Source of the DNA: Sphingobium soli
GTDB taxonomy: Bacteria; Pseudomonadota; Alphaproteobacteria; Sphingomonadales; Sphingomonadaceae
NCBI RefSeq assembly: GCF_020782245.1
Contig: NZ_JAJGNP010000022.1
Location: 1-48,419, forward strand
DNA length: 48,419 nt
Reading direction: 5' to 3'
A program made the position numbers and the translations under genes. Positions 37,196-46,318 of the stretch are shown here, one piece after another. The notes below the pieces were generated by a model that made no database searches, was not told the DNA's origin, and saw only the letters and a program-made list of their open reading frames with translations. Position 1 is the stretch's first letter, and the number at the start of each line of letters is the position of its first letter.

Positions 37196-37231
37196 AAAAA
37201 AAGGGCCGCCTCCGAGTTGGAAGCGGCCCTT
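37196..37231 (-). terminator. Rho-independent terminator of the autotransporter gene
   Basis: On the minus strand AAGGGCCGC pairs with GCGGCCCTT, extended by TCC/GGA across one mismatch, and the stem runs into a tract of T (A at 37196-37202 on the plus strand). It lies 20 bases beyond the stop codon. Confidence 0.88.
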
Positions 37232-37251
37232 CTTCATGATTGAAGCGTCGA

Positions 37252-40200
37252 TTAGAAGCGGAATTTCAGGCTTGCGCGATAGCTCTGATATTCGACGTCG
37301 CTGCGCCAGGCGGTCGTGTCGGCCGACAGGCTGATGTCGACATTGCCGGTCGTAACCGTCAGGCCACCGCCAATTTCGGCCCAGTTCCTGTCCTGGCCGC
37401 CCAGCGCGAACGGCGCGAGCGGGCCGGTACCGCCGATCAGGTTCGCCTGCAAAAAGGCGGGCTGATCTTGGAACTCATGGACATAATTCGCCGTAAGATA
37501 GGGGCGGAAGCCACCGCGATCGGCCTTGGCGGTTGCGCCCAGCCGACCCTGGGTGCTCTTGATCGCTTGGCGATGGATGACCAGTGCCGCATCCCCGCCA
37601 TATTCGGCCAAATTGCCCGAACTGATATAGGCACCGCGAATCGCCGCGCGGGGGACGATGCTGAAGCCGTCATTGCCCAGCGCCTTGCTGAGGCCGATTT
37701 CACCCGACAGCGCCAGTTCCTGATCGCTGCCATACAGGGTGTAGGGCATGGTGCCGACCGAGAAGGAGCGGCGCGACCGGGTTGCCATGGTGCCCGCGCT
37801 GCCGACCGCGTCGAGCTTCAGCCCGCCAAGGTCGAACGCGCCATAGACGGTACCCTGATACAGGCGCGCCCGGCCCCAGTCACTGGCAGCCGTATTGCCC
37901 TTGAGTTCGCTGAACGAGCCCGAAAGGCCGACGACGCCATTGTCGCCAAACGCTTTTTCGATGCCCAGCGCCACATACCAGCCATCGAACGTGTCGCGGC
38001 CCATCGGCATGGTCGACCGCATGGGCTGCGCCTTGCCGTCGATATAGCCGCCCGCCAGGAACGCGCTCATATCGTCGGGCAGAACGCCTTCACGCGTCAC
38101 GCTTTCGTTTCCGCCCTGATCCATGCCGAGGTCGATATTGTTGAGGCTCGCGGCCGCCAATTGCATCGGCTGACCCGTCATGGTCAGCGTGCCGCCCATT
38201 GCGCCGCCGTCCAGCTTGGTCAGCCGGTCACGATAGAAACGCGCCATATTGTCGTTGAGCACTTCGCTCATCGACGTCTTGAGCGTCTCCGTGCGCGGCG
38301 CCATCGCCTCCAGGGTCGCCTGAATGCCCTCGACGCTCAGAAGGTCCGCTTCGCCATAGAGGTTGGCATAATTGGCGTAGAGCGACCGGTTCTGGTCGAG
38401 CAACTGCGCGAAGCTGGTTTGCGTTACCGACGCGCCATTGACGACATCGGCATAGAGCCCGGCGTCAATGCGCATCGAAACGGCATTGTCGCTATAGCTC
38501 AGCACAGGCTTGAGGATCGCGGTCAGCTGCGCAGGCTGCTCGAAGCTGCCTTCGACCCCGCCTTCGGCCGTGACGAAGGTGTAGCTGTCGCCATAGCGCG
38601 GGCGGGTGCCGCTGGTCGCGCCAACGACCACGCGGCTGCCGACCGATGCGACGCCATCATCGCCAGCGTCGCTGGCCTTGACCGCCAGCACGTCCGACGC
38701 GCCATTGGGACCGATGTCGATGTGCAACGTGCTGCCCGAGGTCAGGATCGCATTGCCTTCGACCGACAATGTACCGACCGTGCCAACGCCGCCGGGCGCG
38801 ATCGTGCCCATGACGCTGGTGAGGAAGGGGGCGCGAAGCGTGCCGCTACCCGACAGCAAACCAGACAGCAGGAAATAATCGCCCGTGCTGGTCAGCGACC
38901 CGTCGACATTCACACGGCCTGCCAGATGGGCGACGTCCATCTCGCTGGTCAGCGATCCTTCGCTGGTGATGTCAAGCGCCGACTCCCCGCCGGAAATCGT
39001 GAAGCGATCGATCGTCACATCGGTGTCGAGCGTGGTGGTGCCCGCGGCGCTCAGCGTCACGTCATAATAGCGCCCGATGACGCCCTGGGATGCGACCGGA
39101 TCGATATTATCGGGGACAAAACCGCTCGCGCCGGGCAGACCGTTGGCCAGCGTCGCGTCGGGCAGGGCGGTCGCCGAAACATCGCCTTCCGCCTGCGGCT
39201 GCGCGGTTGAATTCAGCGAAGCATTGGCGGCGGTGGGGCTGCGCTCGGCGATCTGGACCTTGCCCTTGTTGTTCGACACCGTCTTGCCGCCGGCGTTGGC
39301 GACCGCCTGCGTTTCACCCGTCGCTGGTTCGCCATTGACGATCAGCGTGTCGGTGCCGACGTCATAGCAGACATTGTCCGACCCATCGGTGGGCTGGTAG
39401 CAGAGCTGACCGAATTTCTGTGCGTCGTCCTGGCCGAACGCACCCGCTCCCGGCGATGTCGGAACACCATTCACCAGCGAGCCGTTGCTGTCGATGATAC
39501 GATAATTGGGGTCGAGCGCGGTCACCCAGTGATCGGCATCGCTCCAATTGCCGTCACCCGCCTTGGTCGTGGCATAGCGATAGGGGTTGTTCTGCGCGAT
39601 CCAGTCCCAGAACAGGTAGAGCGGCTGATAGAAGGAGGTGCCGCCATAAGAGCTTTCGGGCTGCTCGAAGAAATAGCGGCTGCCACCAGAAAGGACGCCC
39701 AGGATCGTTTTTTCGCTAAATGCTTGGTCGAGGATCAGCGGACCACCCGAATCGCCGCCCGCGGTATTGCCTTCGTTGGGCAGGGCGTCATCCTTGAACG
39801 CGTTGAAGTCAAAGGGGTTCTCCCGATCCGGATCGTCAAAATCGGTCTGGTAGAGATTTTGCGTGTAGCCGCCGGGCGCGCCGAACAGGAAGCTGTCGAT
39901 GTCATCGAGCGAGCCCAGCATGCCGAGGAAATTTTCGGCCGTCTTGCGGCGGAAATCGATGCCCACGCTGTTGCCGGTGGTGCCGCTGCCGGTGCGGCCA
40001 TAGCCGGTGACCGTCACATGATAGCCGGTGCCTGTGGTTTCGTTGATGGCCGCAGGCGCGGGCAGGGCGGAAAACAGCATCGTCCAGGTTGGCACATCGG
40101 CTGCGGGCGTATCGAGCGTCGCCATCGCAACGTCGCCATAGAGGAAGCTGAGCGCCGGCGGATCAAGCGAATCGGGATGATAGGCGATGTTGTTGACGTT

Positions 40201-40593
40201 GTAGACGCTAAGCGCCGTATTGGTGCGATAGCCGTTCGAGATCCAGTCGATCAGGCCCGGGCGTGCGTCGCTCTGAAAAGCGAAGGCCACCGGCACGCCG
40301 CCATTGACCGTACTATAATCCGGCGTGCTGAGGTCGTTCACGCAGTGCGCCGCGAAGATCACGGTGCGCGGATTGATCAGCGTGCCCGTGCATACGAAGC
40401 CGTCGTCGCGATACATGATGCCGACGCCGTTCACGTCGGTGCCGTCGACAATGTCCTCCGGGCTTAAATTGTCGTTAGGCACGACCGCCTGTGCCGCTGG
40501 TGCGATGCTCAAAGCCGCGGCAGCGACGGAGGCAAGGAGGCTGGAACGACCGGCGCGCGCCAGCATTTCCGCCCCATTCTTACGAATGCGCAT
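37252..40593 (-). CDS. Trypsin-like serine protease autotransporter
   Basis: Type Va secreted protein of 1113 residues. The signal peptide is about 1-36 (APAAQA). A chymotrypsin-fold S1 protease follows with the triad His83 (FAAHCV), Asp154 (YGDVAM) and Ser282 (GGDSGGP). A passenger stalk of short beta repeats (about 380-760) comes next, then an AIDA-type 12-strand beta-barrel to the terminal ASLKFRF. I chose ATG 40593, preceded by GGGGAG at seven bases, over a longer frame from 40755. The protease should be displayed at or released from the cell surface. It is monocistronic with its own terminator. Confidence 0.92.
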   Translation of the reverse strand: MRIRKNGAEMLARAGRSSLLASVAAAALSIAPAAQAVVPNDNLSPEDIVDGTDVNGVGIMYRDDGFVCTGTLINPRTVIFAAHCVNDLSTPDYSTVNGGVPVAFAFQSDARPGLIDWISNGYRTNTALSVYNVNNIAYHPDSLDPPALSFLYGDVAMATLDTPAADVPTWTMLFSALPAPAAINETTGTGYHVTVTGYGRTGSGTTGNSVGIDFRRKTAENFLGMLGSLDDIDSFLFGAPGGYTQNLYQTDFDDPDRENPFDFNAFKDDALPNEGNTAGGDSGGPLILDQAFSEKTILGVLSGGSRYFFEQPESSYGGTSFYQPLYLFWDWIAQNNPYRYATTKAGDGNWSDADHWVTALDPNYRIIDSNGSLVNGVPTSPGAGAFGQDDAQKFGQLCYQPTDGSDNVCYDVGTDTLIVNGEPATGETQAVANAGGKTVSNNKGKVQIAERSPTAANASLNSTAQPQAEGDVSATALPDATLANGLPGASGFVPDNIDPVASQGVIGRYYDVTLSAAGTTTLDTDVTIDRFTISGGESALDITSEGSLTSEMDVAHLAGRVNVDGSLTSTGDYFLLSGLLSGSGTLRAPFLTSVMGTIAPGGVGTVGTLSVEGNAILTSGSTLHIDIGPNGASDVLAVKASDAGDDGVASVGSRVVVGATSGTRPRYGDSYTFVTAEGGVEGSFEQPAQLTAILKPVLSYSDNAVSMRIDAGLYADVVNGASVTQTSFAQLLDQNRSLYANYANLYGEADLLSVEGIQATLEAMAPRTETLKTSMSEVLNDNMARFYRDRLTKLDGGAMGGTLTMTGQPMQLAAASLNNIDLGMDQGGNESVTREGVLPDDMSAFLAGGYIDGKAQPMRSTMPMGRDTFDGWYVALGIEKAFGDNGVVGLSGSFSELKGNTAASDWGRARLYQGTVYGAFDLGGLKLDAVGSAGTMATRSRRSFSVGTMPYTLYGSDQELALSGEIGLSKALGNDGFSIVPRAAIRGAYISSGNLAEYGGDAALVIHRQAIKSTQGRLGATAKADRGGFRPYLTANYVHEFQDQPAFLQANLIGGTGPLAPFALGGQDRNWAEIGGGLTVTTGNVDISLSADTTAWRSDVEYQSYRASLKFRF

Positions 40594-40914
40594 GATAAAC
40601 TCCCCATAGACCGAGGTCGAAGCTAACCAACGGAATTGGCGAAGACAATTGGCTGCGAAAAGAAAGTTCACGCCTGTCGTAAAATAGTCACTATCCTCTC
40701 GATCGACTTGCAGTCCCGCCGGCTCCTTTGATCGCGCCTTTGCTTTTTCTGGCATTAAGGACGGTCAGTCTTGGTGAAGTGCGGTTTTCGTTGATCGTTG
40801 CAGGTCCGTTCCCTTACCATGGTCGCGCCTTGCGTATCGCGCACTATCTGCTTAAGCATGAAGGCAAGTTCCGGCCCCATGCGGGGTTGGCGATGCAGAA
40901 GAAGCGAGTACGGC
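40594..40914. other. Divergent promoter region, autotransporter/ppx
   Basis: 321 bases with no supported gene. It must hold the promoters of two divergent units. I can see AT-richer stretches around 40610-40700, but no confident -35/-10 pair on either strand. Confidence 0.5.
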
Positions 40915-42033
40915 ATGGTGCAGCAGAGCCGCCCATCGCCGCAGAGTTCCGGCCCGTCCGGCGGTTATGTGGGCAAGCATGCCCGCTCCGGATCGGGCAA
41001 TGGGAGCAAGGCTGCGGCCATTCCTCCCCCGGCAAAGCAGCGGGGCTTTTCGTCCGCGGGCGCGCGTGACCGGCGATCCTATGCCGCCATTGATCTGGGC
41101 ACCAATAATTGCCGGCTGTTGATTGCCAAGCCTTCGGCCGACGGGTTCATCGTCGTCGATGCCTTTTCCCGAATCGTCCGGCTGGGCGAGGGGCTGGCGT
41201 CGTCGGGTCGGATCAGCGACGCAGCGATCGACCGCGCGATCGCGGCCTTGTCGGTCTGCGCCGACAAGCTGCGCCGCCGCCATGTGACGCTCGCCCGGTC
41301 GGTAGCCACCGAAGCCTGTCGGCGCGCTTCCAACGGATCGGAATTCATCCAGCGAGTCTATCGCGAAACCGGCATCGCGCTCGACATCATCAGCGCACAG
41401 GAAGAAGCGCGACTGGCGGTGCTGGGCTGTCACGCACTGCTGGAGCCGGGCGATGGGCCAGCGCTGATCTTCGACATTGGCGGAGGCTCCACCGAACTGG
41501 TACTGGTCGATGCGCATGGTGACGGCGCGCCGCACATCGTCGATTGGGTCAGCGCTCCCTGGGGTGTTGTTTCGCTGACCGAAAGCGAGGCGTTCGATCA
41601 TGATGATCCTGCCGAACGGCTGGCCGCTTATGGCCGCATGCGCGCCCGCGTGTCTGAAGCCTTCCTGCCGTTGGCGCGCCGTTTGCCGCGCAACGCGCAG
41701 GGCATCCGCCTGCTTGGCACATCGGGAACGGTGACGACGCTCGCCAGCCTGCACCTCAATCTGCCGCGTTACGACCGACAGGTGATCGACGGGCTGATCG
41801 TGCCGTGCGATGCGATGCGCGCGATTTCGGATCGGCTTTCCGGCATGGCCTTGGCGGAGCGGCAGCAGCTTCCTTGCATCGGCACCGAGCGCGCCGATCT
41901 GGTTGTCGCGGGATGCGCGATATTGGAGTCCATCCTCGACATCTGGCCGGCGGAGCGCTTGGGCGTAGCCGATCGCGGCATCCGCGAAGGCATTTTGCGC
42001 GGCCTGATGGATCGCGACGGGAGGGCGATGTGA
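40915..42033 (+). CDS. ppx: Exopolyphosphatase / pppGpp phosphohydrolase (Ppx/GppA)
   Basis: Actin-fold phosphatase of 372 residues that shortens polyphosphate or converts pppGpp to ppGpp. Phosphate-binding blocks are AAIDLGTNNCRLLIA and FDIGGGSTELVLV, and LGTSGTVTTLA is the adenosine-type motif. The protein lacks the long C-terminal HD-like domain of E. coli Ppx, as usual in alphaproteobacteria. The first 55 residues are a Ser/Gly/Pro-rich basic extension (QSSGPSGGYVGKHARSGSG) of no known function. The start at 40915 is the best supported, but the ribosome site is weak. rlmE overlaps its stop as GTGA. Confidence 0.9.
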   Translation: MVQQSRPSPQSSGPSGGYVGKHARSGSGNGSKAAAIPPPAKQRGFSSAGARDRRSYAAIDLGTNNCRLLIAKPSADGFIVVDAFSRIVRLGEGLASSGRISDAAIDRAIAALSVCADKLRRRHVTLARSVATEACRRASNGSEFIQRVYRETGIALDIISAQEEARLAVLGCHALLEPGDGPALIFDIGGGSTELVLVDAHGDGAPHIVDWVSAPWGVVSLTESEAFDHDDPAERLAAYGRMRARVSEAFLPLARRLPRNAQGIRLLGTSGTVTTLASLHLNLPRYDRQVIDGLIVPCDAMRAISDRLSGMALAERQQLPCIGTERADLVVAGCAILESILDIWPAERLGVADRGIREGILRGLMDRDGRAM

Positions 42034-42704
42034 GAGGCGCGGGCGCAGGCAAGGTTCGCGTTAAGACCGCGAAGGGCCGCACGGCACAGTCGGTGCGCTG
42101 GCTCGAACGGCATTTGAACGACCCCTATGTCAAGAAGGCGAAGGCCGAAGGCTGGCGCAGCCGCGCCGCCTTCAAACTCATCGAACTGGATGAGAAATTT
42201 CATTTCGTGAAGGGGTCGCGCGCGGTCGTCGACCTGGGCGTGGCGCCAGGCGGCTGGGCGCAGGTGGTGCGCAAGATGGCGCCCAAGGCAGCGGTGGTGG
42301 GCATCGACCTGTTGCCGACGGACCCTATTCCCGGCGTGACGCTGTTCGAAATGGACTTCATGGATGACAAGGCGCCCGACCTGCTGCGCGAGGCGCTGGG
42401 GCAGGAGCCGGATCTTGTGATCTCGGACATGGCCGCGAACACCGTCGGCCATGCCCCGACCGATCATCTGCGCACCATGGGCCTGGTCGAGGCTGCGGCG
42501 CAATTTGCGGTCGAAAATCTGCGCAAGGGCGGCACCTTCGTCGCCAAGGTGTTCGCCGGCGGCACGGATGCGCAATTGCTGGCGGTGCTGAAAAAGCATT
42601 TCACCACGATCAAACATGCCAAGCCCCCGGCCAGCCGCAAGGGCAGCGTGGAATGGTATGTCGTGGCGCAGGGGTTCAAGGGGCGGACGGACGAAGCGGC
42701 CTGA
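42030..42704 (+). CDS. rlmE: 23S rRNA 2'-O-methyltransferase RlmE (FtsJ)
   Basis: SAM-dependent methyltransferase of 224 residues that modifies the A-loop uridine (U2552 in E. coli numbering) late in 50S assembly. The catalytic K-D-K-E set is recognisable: Lys in SRAAFKLIELDEK, Asp in DLVISDMAANTVGHA, Lys in FVAKVFAGG and Glu in GSVEWYVVA. The SAM loop is DLGVAPGGWAQV. The start is GTG at 42030, overlapping the ppx stop as GTGA with GGGAGGG upstream. Coupled to ppx. Confidence 0.95.
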   Translation: MRGAGAGKVRVKTAKGRTAQSVRWLERHLNDPYVKKAKAEGWRSRAAFKLIELDEKFHFVKGSRAVVDLGVAPGGWAQVVRKMAPKAAVVGIDLLPTDPIPGVTLFEMDFMDDKAPDLLREALGQEPDLVISDMAANTVGHAPTDHLRTMGLVEAAAQFAVENLRKGGTFVAKVFAGGTDAQLLAVLKKHFTTIKHAKPPASRKGSVEWYVVAQGFKGRTDEAA

Positions 42705-42724
42705 ACGGCCATCTAGGGGGATCA

Positions 42725-43000
42725 TTGGTCGCAACGGTTTCGACGGTCGCCTATCTGGGGCTGGAGGCGCGCGCTGTGGAAGTGCAGTGCCAACTGGTTC
42801 CGGGCCTGCCCAATTTCATCCTCGTCGGGCTGCCTGACAAGGCCGTCGCTGAAAGTCGCGAGCGGGTGCGCAACGCCATCGCCGCGATCGGCCTATCGCT
42901 GCCGCCAAAACGGATCACCGTGAACCTGTCGCCCGCCGACCTGCCCAAGGAGGACCATTCTTTCCCCTTTTTGAACTTTCGTATGCTCGGCTGTAATTGA
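42725..43000 (+). pseudogene. comM: ComM/YifB AAA ATPase, truncated after about 76 codons
   Basis: The first 76 codons from TTG 42725 encode the conserved N-terminus of the Mg-chelatase-like helicase ComM (YifB): VAYLGLEARAVEVQCQL, GLPNFILVGLPDKAV, ESRERVRNAIAA and NLSPADLPKE. Full proteins are about 500 residues. From about 42953 the sequence no longer matches; the frame continues for 15 unrelated residues to a stop at 42998-43000, and base composition drops. The rest of the gene is not in the window, so this marks the left boundary of an insertion or the edge of a deletion. ComM acts in branch migration during transformation. Confidence 0.88.
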
Positions 43001-43390
43001 AATAATCGTTGCGAGTCAGTGCTATGGCTCGCGATCACGGATGACATTGCAATTCATACGTATGTTTCTTCCTTTGAGATGTTTTGCCGACGCGGCAGCC
43101 AACGTGGAAACGGCCGCAAGAATTCATGCTCCGAAGGTGAAATTTGAACACAGTGGAGCTCTTGCCGTAGCGCCTCCAATCTGCGACTGATCGGACGTCG
43201 TTGGTGGTAAGCCTGACGATGGGGCGTGGTAACCTCTCTAGCTGATGGCCGGTCGCAAAGTGTTGCGGCCGGGTGGCCGTCGCGCATGTCCAAGGCTCGC
43301 CTAAAGGCGACGGCGCTTGGAGCATCAGCCTAAGTTACCAACACCCGGCTCTGCCGGTCCGCCCCTGCTTGCAGCGTTGGAGGACTGAGC
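43001..43390. other. 390-base gap in the accessory region
   Basis: Lower GC than the core. Only short antisense frames are present and none is convincing. A GC-rich inverted repeat (GCGGCC...GGCCGT) occurs around 43265-43280. No integrase, att repeat or tRNA was found next to the comM break. Confidence 0.5.
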
Positions 43391-43711
43391 ATGCGTATCG
43401 AGTTTACGGGTAATATTAAGCCCGAGGATTTTGATCGGGTTGTAGCAGCAGCTATGTGCGTGCTCGCGGAAGAGGGCGTCGCGAAGATAAACAGCGTCAC
43501 CCTCGATTTTCTTGCATGGAGTGCCGGAGGAGAGCGACGGCAAGCGGTTGACAGTGACGGCTTTATGGCATCGTTGACGATACCAGGCGAAGAACTGGCT
43601 GCCATTCCAACCGTTGTACAACTTCAGGCGCCGGAGACCATCACGTTCCGCGATCGGCCTGAGGACATGGAATTCAACATGTTCAACATAGGGGCGGGTC
43701 GAGATGACTGA
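43391..43711 (+). CDS. Hypothetical protein in accessory region
   Basis: 106 residues, acidic, with no membrane segment or signal. GGAGGACTGAGC gives a strong ribosome site before the ATG at 43391. The next gene starts eight bases before its stop, so the two are probably coupled. The composition (lower GC, mixed codon use) differs from the core genes and suggests recent acquisition. I do not recognise the family. Confidence 0.65.
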   Translation: MRIEFTGNIKPEDFDRVVAAAMCVLAEEGVAKINSVTLDFLAWSAGGERRQAVDSDGFMASLTIPGEELAAIPTVVQLQAPETITFRDRPEDMEFNMFNIGAGRDD

Positions 43712-44105
43712 GGATGAAATTCTCCAAAGGAATCTCGAATTGGCAGTCGGTCTACCGACCGGATGGCAAGCGCTCTATCGGCAAGTGATCCACGATGTAG
43801 CAAAGGTCGATGGAACCGCAACGGTGGTCCAAGCTAAAGAGAAATTTGGCGAGATGCGGGTCTATTTGAAGGCTTACAGCGAGCCAGCTTTTGCCCTTAC
43901 TGACGCCGCTACGGCTCGTTCTCGTACCCTGTGTCAAACATGTGCGGAACCTGCCGTTCTTTCGCGAACGACTGATGGGTTTTACGCGACTGTCTGTCCT
44001 CAACACTCAGATGGATTTGCGCCCGCGAAATTTACTCCCATGCGGCACGTAAGGGTACTAATCCCCAAACTCGACGATGATGTCGAGGACGATCCAAGCT
44101 GGTGA
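43704..44105 (+). CDS. Hypothetical zinc-ribbon-like protein
   Basis: 133 residues. The region LCQTCAEPAV...TVCPQHSDG has a C-x2-C-x16-C-x2-H arrangement that could bind zinc. The N-terminal part (VGLPTGWQALYRQVIHDV, then KEKFGEMRVYL) looks helical and recurs, as I recall, in small proteins of mobile regions. It overlaps the upstream gene and is followed by another small gene. Function unknown. Confidence 0.65.
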   Translation: MTEDEILQRNLELAVGLPTGWQALYRQVIHDVAKVDGTATVVQAKEKFGEMRVYLKAYSEPAFALTDAATARSRTLCQTCAEPAVLSRTTDGFYATVCPQHSDGFAPAKFTPMRHVRVLIPKLDDDVEDDPSW

Positions 44106-44121
44106 TGCGAAAGGGGCAAAA

Positions 44122-44319
44122 ATGATCGTTACCCTTGATGAGCATTTGGCGCGCATACGCGCTCGCAAAGTCGAGCTTGGCATCGTGGATAGCCCCGAGC
44201 GCACCGAAGCGATGCGCAATTCAGGGCTTCGGCGAACGGCGCGAAAGCGGGCGGCACTCGCGCGGATCGCCGAACGTTCCCATGCTGTGTGTATCATAGC
44301 CCTGGAAGCGCGCCGCTAG
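44122..44319 (+). CDS. Small basic hypothetical protein
   Basis: 65 residues (starts MIVTLDEHLARIRARK), rich in Arg and Ala and probably helical. The ATG at 44122 has AAAGGGG five bases upstream; an ATG at 44077 inside the preceding gene is less likely. It closes a run of three small same-strand genes of unknown role. Confidence 0.55.
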   Translation: MIVTLDEHLARIRARKVELGIVDSPERTEAMRNSGLRRTARKRAALARIAERSHAVCIIALEARR

Positions 44320-44793
44320 CGGGGTACGTTTAATGGCCAAACGCATTGTGGAATATATGTCCGCAATAAGGCGCGCGATCACCGACTTATCTGTGATTGC
44401 GCATTCGATTATCTCCAGAACACCTTCTATCCGTCTCCAATTCTGGAAAGTGTTCTTGTGGCAGCATTATTCGAACCATTCCGACTAGGTACGCGCACCC
44501 TCCCCGGCCCCGATCAATTCATGCTGTTTTGACGCCGCAGGGCGAACGGACGGCTAAGCTGGGGATGAACGTTCGCCGATGGAGACAGGAGCGAATGGCT
44601 ATGGACGACAAATGCCGGAAGGTCTTGGGACAAAGCCGTCGTTCACGATCACCCGCCTTGATCGACTGCATTAGACGATAGCGGACGCTCAGGCCGTCCT
44701 CGGGCATAACGGAATGTCTCATCTAGCCAGTGGCCACTGCCGTCGATCACCCTACACTGGAACAGATGCTAATAACCCAAGCGGACCGCTGCT
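44320..44793. other. 474-base gap before the nuclease gene
   Basis: No gene I can support. A 51-codon frame (44333-44488, starting MAKRIVEYMSAIRR) is open but lacks a clear ribosome site. The rest has scattered stops. The promoter of the nuclease gene should lie near the right end; no clear boxes were seen. Confidence 0.45.
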
Positions 44794-45675
44794 ATGACTC
44801 AACTGACCAAGACCGATATCGAACTCGCAACCAAGGCCTATGGCGCCGCGCGGGCGGCGGTCCAGAACTGCCATGCGCAGGTGAACGCCTACGCCGATGC
44901 GGATGAGAACCGTCCCGACGACTTCGACCCTGAGGAATACCTGCAGGACATGGCGGCACAGCTGGAGGAACTGAGCCGGAAGGCCATCGACGCACTGCGG
45001 ATTCTGCTTGAGCTGCTCGGCCTCGACGCGACGCGGATCGACTTCGACGACCAGATCGCAGTGTTCGAGGCAGTCGACTTCACGAAGGTCGGATACTTCG
45101 ACGAATATTACGGTGCGAACAACGTGGTGGTGGACGCGGTGAGTCGGCGCCTTGATCGCATCGCGCCGCTTATCGAGATTCCGGCGGACGTGAGGACCGA
45201 GCGACGCGTGCTCGCTCGGATGCTGCGACAGACCGCGCATTACCTCGACGCGATAAATAATGTACCGACCAGGGAAAAGGACGTGCAAGACGCTCTTCAG
45301 CCGGCGCTACGGCTCGCGTTCCCCGACGTCATTCGCGAACCACCCATCCCGAAACAGACCAAGACCTACCATCCGGACTTCGGCATCGATTCCATTGCGA
45401 CGGCGGTCGAGGTGAAGTTCGCCGACGACAAGCAGAAGGCGAAGTCAGCGATAGGCGAACTGTATGAAGATATGAAGGGATACGAGGACAGCGAATTCTC
45501 GCTCTTTGTCGGACTCGTCTACCTAACGGGCGCCTATCTTTCCCAGGATCAGGTCGATGCCGAGATGAAGAAGGTCGGCACTTCGAAGAACTGGCGCGTC
45601 TACTTGGTCTTCGGAGATGGAAAGCCCAAACCGAAGCGTGGCCCGGCGGAATCCGCGAAAGCGGCAGCCACGTGA
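44794..45675 (+). CDS. PD-(D/E)XK nuclease, DpnII/MboI-like
   Basis: 293 residues. The N-terminal 150 are helical and acidic with no match I can name. The C-terminal domain (about 155-270) has the PD-(D/E)XK nuclease core: Glu161 in REKDVQDALQPAL, Asp195 in HPDFGI and Glu206-Val-Lys208 in AVEVKFA, followed by KSAIGELYEDMKGY. The combination resembles the catalytic domain of DpnII/MboI-type restriction enzymes. No methyltransferase gene is beside it, so it may be part of another defence system or an orphan. Its stop overlaps a GTG start as GTGA. Confidence 0.72.
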   Translation: MTQLTKTDIELATKAYGAARAAVQNCHAQVNAYADADENRPDDFDPEEYLQDMAAQLEELSRKAIDALRILLELLGLDATRIDFDDQIAVFEAVDFTKVGYFDEYYGANNVVVDAVSRRLDRIAPLIEIPADVRTERRVLARMLRQTAHYLDAINNVPTREKDVQDALQPALRLAFPDVIREPPIPKQTKTYHPDFGIDSIATAVEVKFADDKQKAKSAIGELYEDMKGYEDSEFSLFVGLVYLTGAYLSQDQVDAEMKKVGTSKNWRVYLVFGDGKPKPKRGPAESAKAAAT

Positions 45676-45964
45676 GGCAAGACGAGGTCGCGGCCGGCCT
45701 GCGCGAGCTTGCGTTTGACTTGTTCTACTGGTTCTCGCGCTTTGAGTTCGCCCTCTGGCCTTCCCCGTGATCGGAGCTCGTGCCCAGCCGGACTGGGACC
45801 GGTTCGTAGTCGTGCATCAGGATCAATACGCACCCGATCAAGCCGCGTACGCCCTCATAGAGGCGAATCCGCTCCGACAGATCGTGGACGCGCGTGCCGC
45901 TCGGAGACAATCAAAGACTGGTGCGCTGTCAGAACGGATGGTTCGAACAGGCGTTCACGCTTGA
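45672..45964 (+). pseudogene. Frameshifted gene coupled to the nuclease gene
   Basis: The GTG at 45672 overlaps the nuclease stop (GTGA). It opens a frame encoding RELAFDLFYWFSRFEFAL that ends at TGA 45768-45770. A second frame, shifted, continues from 45767 with AQPDWDRFVVVHQDQY and ALIEANPLRQIV to 45964. The two halves read naturally as one protein of about 95-100 residues of the FYWFSRFEFAL type, so I infer a single frameshift or small deletion near 45755-45770. Function unknown; the coupling suggests a partner of the nuclease. Confidence 0.55.
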
Positions 45965-45993
45965 TCGCCAAGTGAACTTGCCGACCTTCCCGC

Positions 45994-46318
45994 CTAGGGT
46001 TGAGCGGGCGGCTCGCCAGTCCAGTCCTGCACGAGCGTAGGCCAGTCGATCACGCGCGGACTCTTACCGGTCCACACGTCCCAGAAATCAGGGTCTGAGG
46101 ATTGCGGCCGATGTTCCTCGGCCAGTTCGTCCATTTCAACCAGCAAAGGGATCGGCGTCGCCCAACCGAGAAGCACGGCCTGACGCGATGGCAGGCTAGG
46201 AAGCTCCTTCAGCAGACCCGCAACATTATCCGGAACAAGCCGTGCGACTAACGCCTGGTCAAGGTCATTCACGATCCGATGAAGCAGGAAGGTGTTGCAC
46301 TGGGCAAGGATGGTCGGT
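45994..46318 (-). pseudogene. C-terminal fragment of a HerA-type ATPase
   Basis: The minus-strand frame from about 46318 down to TAG at 45994 reads SPTILAQCNTFLLHRIVND, then LVARLVPDN, PSLPSRQAVLLGWATPIP and DFWDVWTGK. This is the C-terminal end of prokaryotic HerA/DUF87 ATPases. The Walker A part is missing because an IS21-type element begins at about 46318-46330. An ATG at 46272 could give a 92-residue stub. HerA ATPases with nucleases occur in phage defence systems; the DpnII-like gene nearby is on the opposite strand, so a functional link is only possible. Confidence 0.75.

Noticed and set aside
37240..39210. 656-codon frame antisense to the autotransporter gene
   Set aside because: It has no family likeness and an Ala/Arg-rich shadow composition; the opposite strand encodes a barrel with a proper signal, protease triad and terminator.
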